This document shows positions 1-12,019 of a DNA stretch of 64,000 bases, in pieces. The position numbers and the translations under genes were made by a program. Under the pieces are notes generated by a model. That model saw only the letters and a list, made by a program, of their open reading frames with translations. It was not told the origin of the DNA and did not search any database. The DNA comes from Nigrospora sphaerica (lineage: Eukaryota > Ascomycota > Sordariomycetes > Amphisphaeriales > Apiosporaceae). Numbering within the stretch: the stretch's first letter is position 1; every line of letters begins with the position of its first letter. The stretch spans positions 434,001 through 498,000 of the forward strand of contig JAGVVL010000025.1 of assembly GCA_018287875.1 (NCBI GenBank). The letters are read 5' to 3'.

Positions 1-354
1 AGGAAGGGGAGGAGGAGCGCCACCTCCAGGGTCAAGCTGCAACCGAGCACAATTCACCTTGCAAAGCAAAAAGCACTTACGCATCAATTGCCTCGTCCAG
101 CTTGTATGAAGAGCTCTTGAGAAACTGCCAACAAGCACAGTTAGCAAGTGGTGGATCGCAGCAGGAGAGGGCCATAGCTTGCGACAGCCCTCCTCCTGCT
201 TCTGCCCAATGTGCGGCCGTGGCACCGGGGGTACGAGCGCGCATATGGGCAGGAAAGTGCAGTTACTTACACGCTGGGCGACCTTTTCAGTTACACCCGT
301 GATACTCTGGAACTCGGAGACAGCCGCGCGGTCGGCTCTGGAGAGAGGAGGCAT
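1..354 (-). CDS. DCN1: DCN1-like protein, N-terminal UBA domain (partial)
   Basis: This is the 5' end of a minus-strand gene that continues beyond the left edge. Exon 1 (354-271) encodes 28 residues beginning MPPLSRADRAAVSEF and ends at a GTAAGT donor. After a 146-base intron, exon 2 (124-81) reads FLKSSSYKLDEAID and stops at a second GTAAGT donor (80-75), so exon 3 starts within the last 74 bases or off the window. The peptide has the layout of the UBA-like domain at the start of DCN1: a short MPPL start, a helix with EFxxxTG, then xVAxRFLKxxxYxLDEAIDA. DCN1 proteins promote cullin neddylation by bridging Ubc12 and the cullin. The cullin-binding PONY domain would lie outside the window, so the name rests on the UBA part only; another UBA-bearing protein is possible. 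Confidence 0.62.
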   Translation of the reverse strand, partial: MPPLSRADRAAVSEFQSITGVTEKVAQRVSNCTFLPICALVPPVPRPHIGQKQEEGCRKLWPSPAAIHHLLTVLVGSFSRALHTSWTRQLMRKCFLLCKVNCARLQLDPGGGAPPPLP

Positions 355-2223
355 CGTGGCCGCAGCGCTGCTCTTGCCGAGCCCAAGCCAAGGGGGATCC
401 TAGAGGAGAAAAGCACAGCAACAACCCCGATGTGGGGGCCGGGTGGGTGAGACCGGAGACTCAGGCGAAGCGTCACTGTGGGTGGGAGGACCCGGATGAC
501 TCTCGGCGGCTGGGGAACACGAGGGGCGTCGTATATATATCGGGTCGAGCTCTGATCTCTCCTGGTCGGCAGGACAGGCTTGGCGCGGATGACGCAGGCG
601 GGGGAATCGGCGGTGGGAATGACGGTCGCCGGAAACGAAAGGTCGGCGGCGCGTTTGCTATCGCGGTTTATGGCGGTCGAGTTTGTGCTGGCCGAGGATG
701 ACTGAGGGGGAACGAACTTTTCAGTCGGACAATTGTTACCTACCTTAGGCAGGGCTGAGTCCACCTCCAGTTGCCGTGTGTCGGGTGTTTGTGTCTGTGT
801 GCCTGGAGCAGGAGCAGTTGGGTGATAAATCTAACGACGTCGATGGTGGGGTCGACGGTGATCGAGGTGGCTGATGGATGGTGGGGTTCCCCTCACCCGC
901 ACCTTTCCCTGTACTGTATTCACTCATTGCATTCCAGCATAAGGTTGTCTGCACGGCTCTCTGAACATAAAAGGATGTTTGTAGTTGATTCAATATTACT
1001 TGTCCAGGGTCGCTATTTTTATCTCGGTTTAGCAACAGAGGTTCTTAAACACACAATGTCTACAATTTATGAATTACACAACAGGAAAATGTAAGCCGGC
1101 TCAATGTAAACTAGTAGCCTCATACTCCCAGGGTAACAGGTAACACAAAGCGTTTTATTGCATGCGTCCTTACAGGTACGGTGTATGTATTCTAGTAGCA
1201 TCCATGGCTGCTTCTATTTAGTGTATTGCACCAGTAAAGTAGACTATCGAGGCCTATTCCACCTGATCGATGGCAGAGAAGCACCCTAGCAACCCCAGAG
1301 GTGCCCCCTCAATTGTTCCTTTTCCATCCCAAGAAAGTGCCAGAAACCGATCATAAAGTATGAGTTGCAAAAGTCTACGTTTACCTTGGGTGTCAACGTC
1401 TGCTGCACTTTCTGGACCCTGTGCTCTTGACCGTTAAGCTGCCGTTGATCCCACTTCGGGATTCCACATAAGAATGTCCAATTACGTCCTGCCCAAGGCC
1501 GTTCATTACACTGTCCAGCCGATCTCCTTCTTTCTCTGTCGACTCCCGTCGCTCTCGGATGCCTTGGCTGTCCCCATACATTACCTTAACCTCATCCATC
1601 CCCGTCGATACGCCTTTTCTCCGCAGCACCATTCCCCCCCAACTTCCAGTCACACCCCAAACCCTCACGCAACGGACCGAGGACGACCCGAAACATCCCT
1701 GGCCGCGGCCCGGCCGTCCCGTAGATCCCGAGAAAACGGGCCGAGGGCGATCGACGGAGCGCCTGCTCGGCCCTTCGGGTGGCTTGCGAACAACGCAAGG
1801 ACAGGGGGCCCGCAGCCCGTGCTCGCAAAGTACTACAAGATAGACGCACGCCCGGACCGACCCCAGCCTCTCTCGTCCTGGCCCGCGCCACGGGTTGGCT
1901 CCGAACCCGAAGTGTCACGCCCTGTCGGAATGCCGTCTCGTTCGGGCCGTCCCATCCTCCCGTCAACCGCCCCCGTCTCCTCGACACCTCCCAAACTTCT
2001 CATCGCCCGCAACCGCACCTTCCCTTCTTCGTCTTGTCCCCCCGCGCCAAGGTTGGCCCTACCATCCTCTCACCGTACTGTCCCACCCTCCCCAATTCCT
2101 CTTCTCCATAAGCCAGCGTGAGCCCACGATCCATGGGACATCCCCACCCTGACTCGCGCCCCTCTCGCGTCCCCAGCGCTGCTACTAACAATACTACCCA
2201 TAGACCGCCTTTCACCATCGACA
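355..2223. other. intergenic, DCN1-side promoter and tRNA upstream region
   Basis: No gene is supported here. Open frames exist on both strands between 1.4 and 2.1 kb, but they overlap one another, are rich in Pro/Arg/Ser as expected for random GC-rich sequence, and show no recognisable domain. The part next to 354 should contain the promoter of the DCN1-like gene. The stretch from about 1600 to 2160 is strongly pyrimidine-rich on the plus strand. Confidence 0.6.
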
Positions 2224-2305
2224 GGGGATGTGGTCTAGTGGTATGACGTTTCCTTAGCATGCTTAAGCATGGAAAAGGTTCTGGGTTCGATTCCCAGCTT
2301 CTCCA
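2224..2305 (+). tRNA. tRNA-Ala (AGC) with a 10-base intron
   Basis: A complete cloverleaf can be drawn. The acceptor stem is GGGGATG (2224-2230) with CTTCTCC (2298-2304) and discriminator A2305. The D-stem is GTC/GAC, the anticodon stem TTTCC/GGAAA, and the T-arm CTGGG-TTCGATT-CCCAG. The loop reads TTAGCA, then ten extra bases TGCTTAAGCA, then T. This places an intron at the canonical site after base 37 and gives anticodon AGC. Without the intron the tRNA is 72 bases. The intron is a perfect 10-base palindrome. Acceptor pair 6-67 is T-T, a mismatch; the other pairs are Watson-Crick or G-T. The CCA tail is not encoded. Confidence 0.9.
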
Positions 2306-3814
2306 CAATTTTTGTCTCTTTCCAGACCTCAAGTTCCTTTTTGCCCTTCGTTCTTATCTTGTCCGCCGGACTTCCTTTTCGGAAGTGTCCCGAGCGGGGC
2401 TCGGGACGAGAGACTTGGATCTTGGCTGGCACGAGGAGCGACGTAGAGAATTCAAGCGGAAGACCACCAGGTAGAGAGAGGTCAGAGTGCCAGCGGGAGC
2501 AGCAGAAACTGGTCCGCGTCCGCTGTATACCGATGTAAAAGGCACTCCGGACGTGCGAAACCAATTTGGTCCCCATTTGGGCTACTCGTTATTATTTGCC
2601 TATGCTGCTTAAGACCGAGGAGACGGTGAGCATGGGGGTGTTTGGGAATTGCCTGAAACTCCGGTACGAATTAGCTTGTCGTGGCCCGTCTTCCGCCTCA
2701 GACAGGGTACCAATTGTATGTCAACCTCCGTTCATGATTCAAGCTAAGGCTTGGCCTCTGGCTGAAGATGACATGGGTTCCCTTTCTGCCTTGCGTTGGA
2801 CCAGTGAAACACCCCCTTAATCGGGAAGTGGATTATCGTGATGTTCAGGATGAGGCTGTCGGCAATGGGCAGCGCAGACAGGATGCATCAATCGCCATCG
2901 TCGGAGCTTGAAGCCGATGTTGAATTGGGACAACGACTGGCATACGTTGGGATGGAAAATAGCCGTTCATATATACATCATTCTCTCATGGCGAAGCCTC
3001 ATCCCGTGATACCTAGACGGAATTGCAAGCAACCGCGCATCCATACATCCACACGCTTATACGCATATACCTCCTGCCGTCTCGCGGCGGCCGTCCTTTC
3101 ATCCCTCCCTCGACTCGCGTCTCGCCCGCATGAAACAGACCAGTCCGTGGAAAAAGAAGGGTATCGTGGTATTGCTGCTGAAGGGGTAGGGGGGACTTTG
3201 GGCCATCGCATTCTACTTGCCTGGTTTTTTTTCAACCGTACATGAGCGACGGTGTATTTCTACGAACCCTTCAGCCTTGGGGGGATTAGGGGGACGAAGG
3301 GCGATGTTTAGGGGAGGGGCGTAAATGCAATAAATAGAAAAAGGAACATGGTAGGTGGGTGAATGGGTGGGGGGAGGGATAGCAAAACAACGAAAGTCTG
3401 ACGGGTAAAAAGGAAAAAAAAGGGGGGGAGACGAAAGAACAACAAACCCCCCGAACTCCAGACATAGTATGTTACTGTCTTTTCACCCCTTCTACCCCGA
3501 CTTCAACTTGACCCCTCCTCCCGCGAGTCGTATTTGACCAGGCCGCTCCCGAACTTGCCGACAGCGAAACCGTCGGGCACTTCGCTAGAGCCCAGCAACA
3601 CGCGGCGGACCTTGGACGTGTCGACGGGGCGGCAGGACCCCCGCCCGTAGTCATCGCTGCTGCCGCTGCTGAGGGGGACGCTGGCGACGATGGGTGGCGC
3701 GTCGTCGGTAGCGGGGCCGCACTCCGACCAACGCCGCCCGGCGAGGCCGTTGTCGTCGGATTCGGGTGCGCTGGTTTTCGAGCAACAGCGACAGTGTCGT
3801 GGCCGCTGGGAGGA
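2306..3814. other. intergenic between tRNA-Ala and MVP1
   Basis: No gene is supported. A T-run suitable for RNA polymerase III termination is weak (aattttt directly after the tRNA). The segment 3300-3450 is purine-rich with long G and A runs. The last few hundred bases should hold the 3' UTR of MVP1, which is read from the opposite strand. Confidence 0.55.
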
Positions 3815-6488
3815 CTAGTCGCCGAGCGGCATGCCTTCCAACTCGTCGAGTAGGCGGCGCCAGTTGTCGGCTAACATCTCGCTGTACTTAACGCGCTCTT
3901 GAGCCCAGTCCTGGTTCCAGCGCGATACGTGGTACTGCGTCTGCTGGAAGTAGATGAGCTCGTCGCGGATACACTCGCGTACAAAGACGGAGCGGTTGTG
4001 CTGGTTCACGATGCTCTCCTTGTCCTACGAGTCTGCCTGTCAGTACATCCTCCCATCCAGACTGCAGGAAGAACGCACCTTGATAATGTTCTCCACCACC
4101 CGCTCAATCTCCCCGGGCTTCACCATCCCTTCGGACTTCGCGCGTAGGCCGGCCAGCTTCGTCTCGTTGTTCTGGATTCGCCGCTCGAGGTAGGGGATGT
4201 TGTCCTTGTCCAGGCGTTCCCTCCGGTCGAACATATCGCGGACCGAGACGAGCGCGTCCCGCTGCTTCTTCAGGTCCTCCAGCACGCCGGCGTCCCAGGC
4301 CTTGCTTTCGTCCTCCAGCAGACCCTGCGCCGTTCGCAGGCCCTTGGACATGCTCACCAAACCATCGTTGATGAGGGCCACGTCGCGCGTGTCCGTGGCG
4401 TACGTGTCGCTGGTCGCCTCGGTCAAGGAGGCAAGGGAAACGGCCATCCGTGCGTGGTCAGCCGCAACGCCTTCGGAGCGCTTTACCAGGCGGTCCATCA
4501 GGTTGCAGGCGTTGATGTACAGCTCCGCCGACCGGCGAACACCGGAGCGTGTGCGGTCGAACAGCTCATTGAGAGGCCCGATGGGCAGCGAGTCTTCAAG
4601 ACCGGGAGGAAGCTGACGTCCGACAAACTCGTCTTGTACCGAGATGGTGGCCTGCTTCCGCCATACGGAAAGCTCCTGTGTGTCATGTTTGTCAGTCACC
4701 GTCTGATAAGACCCAGCGCTTGCGCCGACGATAGGAGCAGCTTACCGTAGGCACAGTCAAGAACATTATCACCAACTGCTCCTGGCCCAGCACCGGATGA
4801 CGCACCACGGCGTTCAAGTAGCGTGCCAGCCCGCGCCGCCTCTTCTCGATGAAGGCCCCATCGTTGCTCAGGTGGTTCCCGTTCACCGACACTCGCTTGG
4901 GCGGCAGCAAGGGCAATACTCGGAACGGGTATCGCTTGTGTAAACAGTCCAGAAGCCACACGAAATCGCTGTACCGCCGGATGACCTTGCTACCGCGCCG
5001 CGCACTCGTGACCTCGTAGTTGTGGTGCTGGAACATGAACATGCCCTCCTTCTCGGGCATCAACGCCACCACAATGTTTTCATCGCCACCGACACCTGGC
5101 CGCCCGGTACTCAGGGTTCGAGTATGGGACACGGCGGGAGGGTTTGTGGCAGGCCTGCGATCAGCCCCGGGAGTGGCGCCGAAGGGACTCGCCGGGTTAT
5201 TAGAAGGGACGTCACCAAAAGCCGGCGTGGTGTCAATGTTGGCGTCACCAAAGTAGCCCCAGCCGCTCCCGTTCGAAGTGTCAGACTGGCGGCGGGGAGC
5301 AGCGGGCGGTTGTTCTTGCTCGGTCGACGTGGTGAAGGCCGAGGTGGTTCGCTCGTGCACCAAGTCGGGGACGCTGGAGGAGCCGTACTCGTACCGGTTG
5401 CCGTTGGCGGCCGGCTCGTCACCCCCATTGGCCCGGGGAGGCTCTGTGTGGTTATGACCGTGGTGCATGTCGGGCGTATTCCATGGGTCGTCTTCGGGGT
5501 CCGTCATGGAGGGCTTTTGTGGTTTCGGCCGGGGCAGCGAGTCCTTTTGCGGTGTGGCGGGCGCTTGGGGCGGTTTGGCAGCCAGCTCGGAGGCGTCAAA
5601 GGCAGCAGGCGTCACCGACTCGGAAGCGTGCTGGGCGGGCTGGGGTCGTTTGTGGCTAATGTTGGATAATCGGGGCGTGGGCAGGTCTGTCAATGATTTT
5701 CGTCAGTATGGAGAAGGTCAACGGCGGTATCAAGCGATCAGGCAGTATCTGGGCCAAGGGACCCGCTTGTGACGATGCATAGGCAGCGGGCCAACCGCGA
5801 GGCCGCTGGCGGCGATGGGGAACAGATAGAGCCAAGCCCATTGATTGCAATGGGGGCGGTCATCGGGGCAGAGGGTCGGGGGGGGCCGATGATGGGGGGG
5901 AACCACTGGGAAGCATTGACGGGATTTGCAATCCATTGGCCGCGTCCCTCAGAAACCATGATGAAAAAGAAGCCGGTAGCGAATAGCAGACTTACTTCGT
6001 CGCCTCTCGTCGACACCGTCCAGACTAACAATCTCGCCCTCTTGGGCCAGGCCGATCAGCGCAAGGAGCACGTTGAACGAGTCCCGGTCTAGCTGGAGAT
6101 CCTCGCCCGACGGCGCGAAAACACTCGTAATTTTAGCCTGGTCGTCCGTGCCCAACGCGGCAGCAGCCAGAGTCTTGGTGACGCCAGCCGAGGTGACGCG
6201 GGCGCCGCCGCTGCCCTCGTCACGTAGCGCGTGGTCGAAGGCCTCGACGTAGATATCGGGGACGGGGACGGCAGCGAGAAGGCCGCGGATCAAGTCGGCG
6301 CGCGATTGTTGCTTGCGCGGGGCGGGTATATCCCAGGGTGAGTGGCGGCCGGTGCCCAGCATGTCGTTATCGTCAAAGAGGGTATCGCTGGTGGACCTCG
6401 TCATCGGGCCGTCCTCGTCGAACAGCGAATTACGCGACTGGGTTACGGGCGGCGACTCGCCCGGCGGTGAGGTGCCAAAGAGCGACAT
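3815..6488 (-). CDS. MVP1: sorting nexin Mvp1 (PX-BAR)
   Basis: Four exons join in frame to 746 residues: 6488-5996, 5686-4746, 4675-4079 and 4024-3815. The introns are 309, 70 and 54 bases, all GT-AG. The start was chosen at MSLFGTSPP, the usual beginning of Mvp1; the frame stays open 31 codons upstream. Residues about 1-165 form the acidic N-terminal region with LFDDND-type motifs. A PX domain follows at about residues 370-475, with the phosphoinositide-binding core RRYSDFVWLLDCLHKRYPF and the LPPK loop. The C-terminal 270 residues are helical, as expected for the BAR domain that ends near NWRRLLDELEGMPLGD. In yeast Mvp1 binds PI3P on endosomes, tubulates membrane and works in retromer-independent recycling and vacuolar sorting. 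Family length and domain order fit well. Intron 1 is unusually long for this window. Confidence 0.93.
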
Positions 6489-8192
6489 GGTGGCGGGGTT
6501 TCCAGTCGCTGGGAGATCGTAGGCGCACTGGTCAGATCGTGGGTGGGCGGAAGTGAGGGAGGTTCGGATGTGGTGCGGCAAGCAGAGTCGGTGGTCGGGT
6601 CGGGGGAAAGGGCGTGCGTCGTAGTGGCAGTCGTCGTCGTCGTCGTCGTCGTGGGCGGGCAGGCGGGCAACGCAGCAAGCGAAGTCCGATTACAGCAGGC
6701 GACGGGCCCCCAGCTATCTAGCACACAGCAGGCGAGATAGCGAGGTATGTAGTTTGAGAACTCGGGAAGAAGGTTGGAATATAGTTCACGGCCACTGATG
6801 GTCCCCCAACTGGGAAAAGCTTATCGGACGGAGGCTTGAGGTCGCAGGAGAGCAGCGAGACAACGACTCATGCAAGTGCCTGTAATGACCTCAACCGGAG
6901 ACGGGTCACTGGCACCTAGGATGGGATGGGATAAAATCCCATTTGGATGACGCCTTAGGCGAGTTAGGTACCCAGCTTGGCTGCCAGGCTGGACTGGGTT
7001 GGTTGGCCGCATGAGCGCTGGGACGGCCAGAACAAGGATCAGGGGCCCTGAAGGACCTGCTCCTGCCGCCCTGCCGCCAACCACAACCGTTGAAACCGCC
7101 CTTCACTCGCTGACTACATATGTACACACATGTACATCCCTCTCCCCTCCAACACCAGTATCGCCGTATCATCGATGCCGAGCATGTGGAATATAAGTAA
7201 ACACCAACCTATATTCGGACTCTCCACCTTGCCATATTCTGCCTAGAGCACCGGCGTCTAGAAACTGCCTAGCTACACACGGGCATACCTATGAACGGCC
7301 AACTTGACAACCTTTGGTGTGTTTATGCTGCTTCCAACAGCATGCACTCAACGGCAACTTCTGCTCGCCGCTCATCCGGGAATACCATGCCCGCCGCAAT
7401 CCCAGCACGTTTCCGTCACCCAGCCGTATGTTAACAGGTCCCGGAACTAATTATACGCGAGTCTGTAACACTCATGACCGCCTATGTATCCCGAAACTCT
7501 CTCGGCGGTAGCAAACTATTAGGCAGCCCCTCCCAAGACGCCTGAAGCTCGTGGCAACCACTGACGCCCTGGACGATGGCGAAAGAGCATCGCCTGTCCA
7601 GCCTACTACATACTGTGCGCCTGCCTTCAAACCACCGTACCCATCACCATGTCGGAAACCCCAGATGGAGCAGGCCTGCCAGAGAGTAGGAGCAATCGGG
7701 GCGTCGCTCCGGGTGGATGGTGCCAGTATGTGGCACTTTTCGGTCACGCATTGTCATATAGCAGTGTCAAGCTGTTCGGTGGATTACGGATCCGACCCTC
7801 GCCAACCTCGACGGTACAGTTCGCGTCACTCTTGCCTCTCAAGTCTCTTTATAGCCCGGCTCAGCCAACCCCGGGGTGGAACTTTAGGCATACCGGGGGC
7901 CTCCCGTTCCGGCCTATAGATGTGACGTGGCCTGCAGGGTCCAATGCGAGACGGGTGTGATCGCATCGCCTGCAGACTGGCTGATGCTGAATTCTCGGCG
8001 GCAGGCTGCGCCACGTTCGTATGGCTGGTTTCGCTTGTCATGCATGGTATCGCAGCCCGATGACAACAGCAGGGTCGGACGAGAATGAAGCGATTTCTCA
8101 GGTCTCTCGTCGTTTTCATTGCACATAATGCAAACGTTCCCCTCTTCGTGGCCTTGGAACATCGTGTATACAAGCCTGCCGGCGCCCTCACA
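6489..8192. other. intergenic between MVP1 and the STAND gene
   Basis: The first 250 bases should be the MVP1 promoter and 5' UTR and contain a CGT microsatellite. Both flanking genes point away, so this 1.7-kb stretch is a divergent intergenic region. Frames between 7.5 and 8.0 kb overlap on both strands and have no recognisable domain. No RNA gene was seen. Confidence 0.55.
6631..6652. repeat. (TCG)n microsatellite upstream of MVP1
   Basis: About seven perfect TCG/CGT units lie 143-164 bases upstream of the MVP1 start codon, in the likely 5' UTR or promoter. Confidence 0.9.
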
Positions 8193-11100
8193 ATGGCCGA
8201 TCCTCTTTCCGTGGCGGGCAGTGCGGTGGGCATCATCTCATCCAAACCACGCAAATACTCTACGACTACTACAAGAGCGTCAAGGGCCGCGATTCGGACG
8301 TCAAACACACGGCCAAGAAGTTGGAGTACCTCCTGGACCTTCTCACTCAGCTTGCCTCCCACTTGATGAATTTCACGCCCACGGACAGCGCTTTGGTCAA
8401 GAATATCGAGTCCCACATCGAACAATGCCAAGATTCCATCAGTGAGCTCGGAGAACAGCTACAGAAGTTCGACAAGACACCAGAATCGACGTTCTTGGCA
8501 TCAATGAAGGCTATTGGTCGCAAAGCCGCATACCCGTTCCGAATAGGCACACTGACCTCGCTGGAGGAAAACATAGAAGACATCATTCCCAACATTTCCT
8601 TAGCTCTCCAACTCCCACAACAGAAGGTTTCTGGCCGCATTCAATTCGGTGTGGAAGATCTCAAATCTGTTTTGAGCAACTTCGAATTTCCCAGGTCTCC
8701 CAGGAGATCCAAAACTGGCTCAAGGCCCCCGACCCTTCGATCAACTTCAACGTGGCCTACAAGAAGCGCCACTCCGATACTGGGACGTGGTTTGTCCATG
8801 GGAAGCCTTTCATAAGCTGGATCAAGAAACCGCAGTCTTTTCTTTGGCTTAGAGGTTTCGCTGGATGTGGGAAATCTGTGCTTTGCTCGACCGCAATCCA
8901 CCACACGATCCTCCATGGAAAGTCCGAGGCGCGGACTGGGGTGGCTTTCTTCTTTTTCACTTTCGCCGACAAGGAGAAGCAGACATCCACGGCTATGCTG
9001 CGATCCCTAATCCTTCAGCTGGCCAACCAGCCGGGAGAATCCTCAAGTGTGCTTCGCCGATTTTACGAGAGATATCGCGACACTACAGCACCCGACGCCG
9101 TCCTATTGGACTGTCTCCATCAGCTCGTCAGGGAACTTCAAGGCGTGTATCTTCTGCTGGACGCTTTAGATGAGAGCCCGCGGGGCGACCAACGTCAAGA
9201 ACTTCTCGATGTTCTGATCGAGATCCGCTCTTGGAGCTAGCCGGGACTGCACCTTTTGGTAACCACCCGTGATGAAATCGACATTCGCGAGGCGTTCGAC
9301 ACAAAGGACGAAGACATAATCCCCATGAGAAATGACAGCATCGATGGAGACATCTCCACATTCGTCGCGCAAGGTCTGAGGGAAAATCGCCAGCTTCAGA
9401 AATGGAACACTTATCATGATCGGATTGAGAAAGTCCTCACTGAGAAAGCTGGTGGAGTGTACGTCTTCACGTCTTACACCTTCCCCCAGGTCATCATTTC
9501 CTATTACCGACTAACGCTGGAGAAAGCTTTCGTTGGGTGGAGTGCCAGTTCATTGCCCTTGTCGACTGTCCAAAGAGCCAATATCATCTCGACAAGTTAT
9601 TGAACTCACTCCCAAAGTCACTGGACGAAACATATGAGCGAATGCTGCAAAACATCGATGCCGACTACAAAGATGACGCCAATAGGATGCTCACGATTCT
9701 TTGCTGTGCGCAAAGACCATTGAAGGTCTCAGAAGTCGTGGATGCTCTGGCAATTGACCTTGTTCGCAACTCCGGGCTCGATACTACGCGCAGACTGGAA
9801 GACGGAGCCGATGAACTCCAAAGGCTCTGCTCAGGATTTACGGAAGTCAATTTCTTTTATAAAAATTCCATTCTATTGACAACTCCAATGATACGACTGG
9901 CCCATTTCTCCGTCCAGGAATACCTCGAATCGGAGCGCATATTGCAGACTGAGATTGCACCCTTCGCCATCAACATTCAAAAAGCCCACTCCTTGATGGC
10001 CTCGGTGTGCCTCACATTGCTTCTTGACTCGCGTATGCCTACGTGGGAATCGGGTTCACGGGCCATCGTTCATCAAGCGAAAGCCGTGTCACCGCTGGCC
10101 GAATACGCCGGTAAATATTGGCCACATCACTTCGAAGGCAGCGGGGAAGACCCAAATATCAGAAGACAGGTCATGCAGCTACTCCACGCAGAGCGTGGTC
10201 ATTTTTTAATTGCAGTCGTTCTCTTTCAAAGGCACTTGCACGCTCTACGCAGGATGAAACGGGCTGTGGAATTCGACTGCACAGAAGCGACAGCGCTGTA
10301 CTTCGCATCAGCTCTTGGTCTTCGGTCGGTTGTTTCAGAAATCTGCGCAAAATATCGATTGAGTGAGACGTCCAGTCCACGTCTGCCGGGGACGCCTGTC
10401 ACGGTGACTGTCAACGACAAGTGTGGGCATGGCCGCACCGCGCTCTGGGTTGCGGTACTCAACGGCCACGAGGAAGTCGTTCGTATCCTGCTTGATAACA
10501 GTGCCGATGCAAACGCAAGCGGGGAAGGGATTACGTCATTGTATTTTTCTTCCGTCTACGGCATCGAAAGAAACGTCCAAATGCTACTCAAGAACGGTGC
10601 TAATCCTAACAGCTACCAGAGAAATGATACGGCACTCCAGCGTGCTTCTGAAAGGGGCCACGAGGGGATCGTCCGACTCCTGCTTGCTGAAGGGGCTGAT
10701 GTTAATGCGTATGGTCGTCACGAAACGGCACTCCAGTGTGCTTCTCGAAAGGGCCACGAGGGGATCGTCCGACTCCTGCTTGCCGAAGGGGCCGATGTTA
10801 ATGCGCATGGTTTTAACGGAACAGCACTCCAGTGTGCTTCTCGAAAGGGCCACGAGGGGATCGTCCGACTCCTGCTTGCCGAATGGGCCGATATTAATAC
10901 GCACGGTCCTAACGGAACGGCACTCCAGCGTGCTTCTCAAGGGGGCCACGAGGTGGTCGTCCGACTCCTGCTTGCCGAGGGGGTCGATGTCAATGCACAC
11001 GGGCTTGGAGGAACAGCGTTAAATTGCGCCTTGGTCAAGGGCCATGCTGCTACGGTTCGCCTTCTTCTCGACCACCACGCGGATCCAAGCCTGCTCGACG

Positions 11101-11297
11101 AGGTAGGCAGGACTGCGCTCGATGCCGCAAGCGAAATACTTAAAGGCTCCCAGACCATGGGTCTTCTCTTTCGGTTTCAGAAGAAAATTAAAGAAGCCAC
11201 GGAAGTGCTACAGAATCACATGGAAGCAGCTTCACAAGGCAGCGCATCGCAGCCTTCACCAACGCAGGGCGGTGGCCATGGTGGTATCGGTGGCTGA
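8193..11297 (+). pseudogene. NACHT-ankyrin STAND (fungal NLR-like) gene, disrupted
   Basis: The start MADPLSVAGSAVGIIS is the hallmark of the fungal STAND N-terminal (PigL_N/Helo-like) domain. The matching continuation IQTTQILYDYYKSVKGRD lies in another frame from 8240, so about 7 bases appear lost. Near 8690-8700 the frame shifts again, from VEDLKSVLSNFEF to SQEIQNWLKAPDPSINFN. The NACHT P-loop GFAGCGKSVLCST (about 8850-8890) and a Walker B-like LLLDALDES (near 9150-9175) follow. TAG at 9238 interrupts SWS*PGLHLLVTTRDE. A normal intron (9459-9526, GTACGT donor, CTAAC branch site, AAAG acceptor) joins GGV to FRWVECQF. From there the frame is open to 11297: winged-helix-like region, then about seven ankyrin repeats and a polar tail. 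STAND proteins act in non-self recognition and programmed cell death. Two frameshifts plus a stop suggest inactivation. The intact 3' ORF could still give an ankyrin-only product. Sequencing errors are the main alternative. Confidence 0.78.
10629..11012 (+). repeat. four near-identical 96-base ankyrin-coding units
   Basis: Units start at 10629, 10725, 10821 and 10917; a fifth, diverged copy begins at 11013. Each encodes TALQxASxxGHExxVRLLL and AExxDxNAxG, 32 residues rather than the usual 33. DNA identity between neighbours is very high, with changes concentrated in the few codons around the loop (Y/H/TH-G-R/F/P-H/N). This is the pattern of recent unit duplication or homogenisation seen in fungal STAND repeat domains. 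Confidence 0.92.
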
Positions 11298-12019
11298 TGC
11301 CAGGTCTCGGGGAGGGCAACAGGCTGCCGGTCTGATTGTGGCAGCGACGGGAAAGTCCTAGATAAAGTACGTTTCTCAGGCCGTGAGGAACAAGCTGTCG
11401 AATTGGTTATCCTATGGGCAGCGAAGCGAGGGCATATCAGGTACTTAGGTTACGCGCACGTCGGTGGTGGGAACTCCACGTTGGCTGCTTATCCGAACAG
11501 GGACACCGAGTTGGCGCAATTGAATGTTTGGTAACGATTCATGAAACTCTTTGAAATGGTCATCCCGCGGTACCAGTTTTTATCTATGAGCAACGTAACC
11601 AAGGGCGGGGCGCCGGGGATCGCGCCGGCCCACGTATAGAACATGGGCTCCTCCTCGACGGGCCACAGCGACCTGTACCCTTCTTTGCCTCTTTCCGATG
11701 TCCGGGGGTTTTTTTGCGGGCGGTTCTGCTGGTGGCCAGCCAGCTGGCCCGAGAAGGCGAGCACAACCTGTTTCGTTCGTTGGGGGAGCGCCGAGGCCCG
11801 CCAGCCCAAGTCCTCTCGCCGTCACATGCAAAACGTACGCCATTTTCACCCTAACTCCAGCTTCCCAACTGATGAAAGAAAACATTATGCCAGGTTGCTC
11901 TCCCATTCTTGCTCCCTTTTTTTAACCCCTGAGGATCCTCCCCCCGGGTGCCGGCCACAGGGGCGATGCGAAATTCAACTCCGTTTCCCCCCTTCCCTCC
12001 TTTGCTCCCCCCCCGGTCG
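11298..12019. other. intergenic, convergent 3' ends
   Basis: This lies between the STAND gene and a minus-strand proline-rich gene, so both ends should be 3' UTRs. Frames on both strands are unlike proteins. Several C and T runs occur near 11900-12020. No other feature is seen. Confidence 0.55.

Noticed and set aside
291..764. 157-codon minus-strand ORF covering the DCN1 start
   Set aside because: It is a different frame from the spliced UBA-domain exons, has a random Pro/Arg/Ser composition and no domain.
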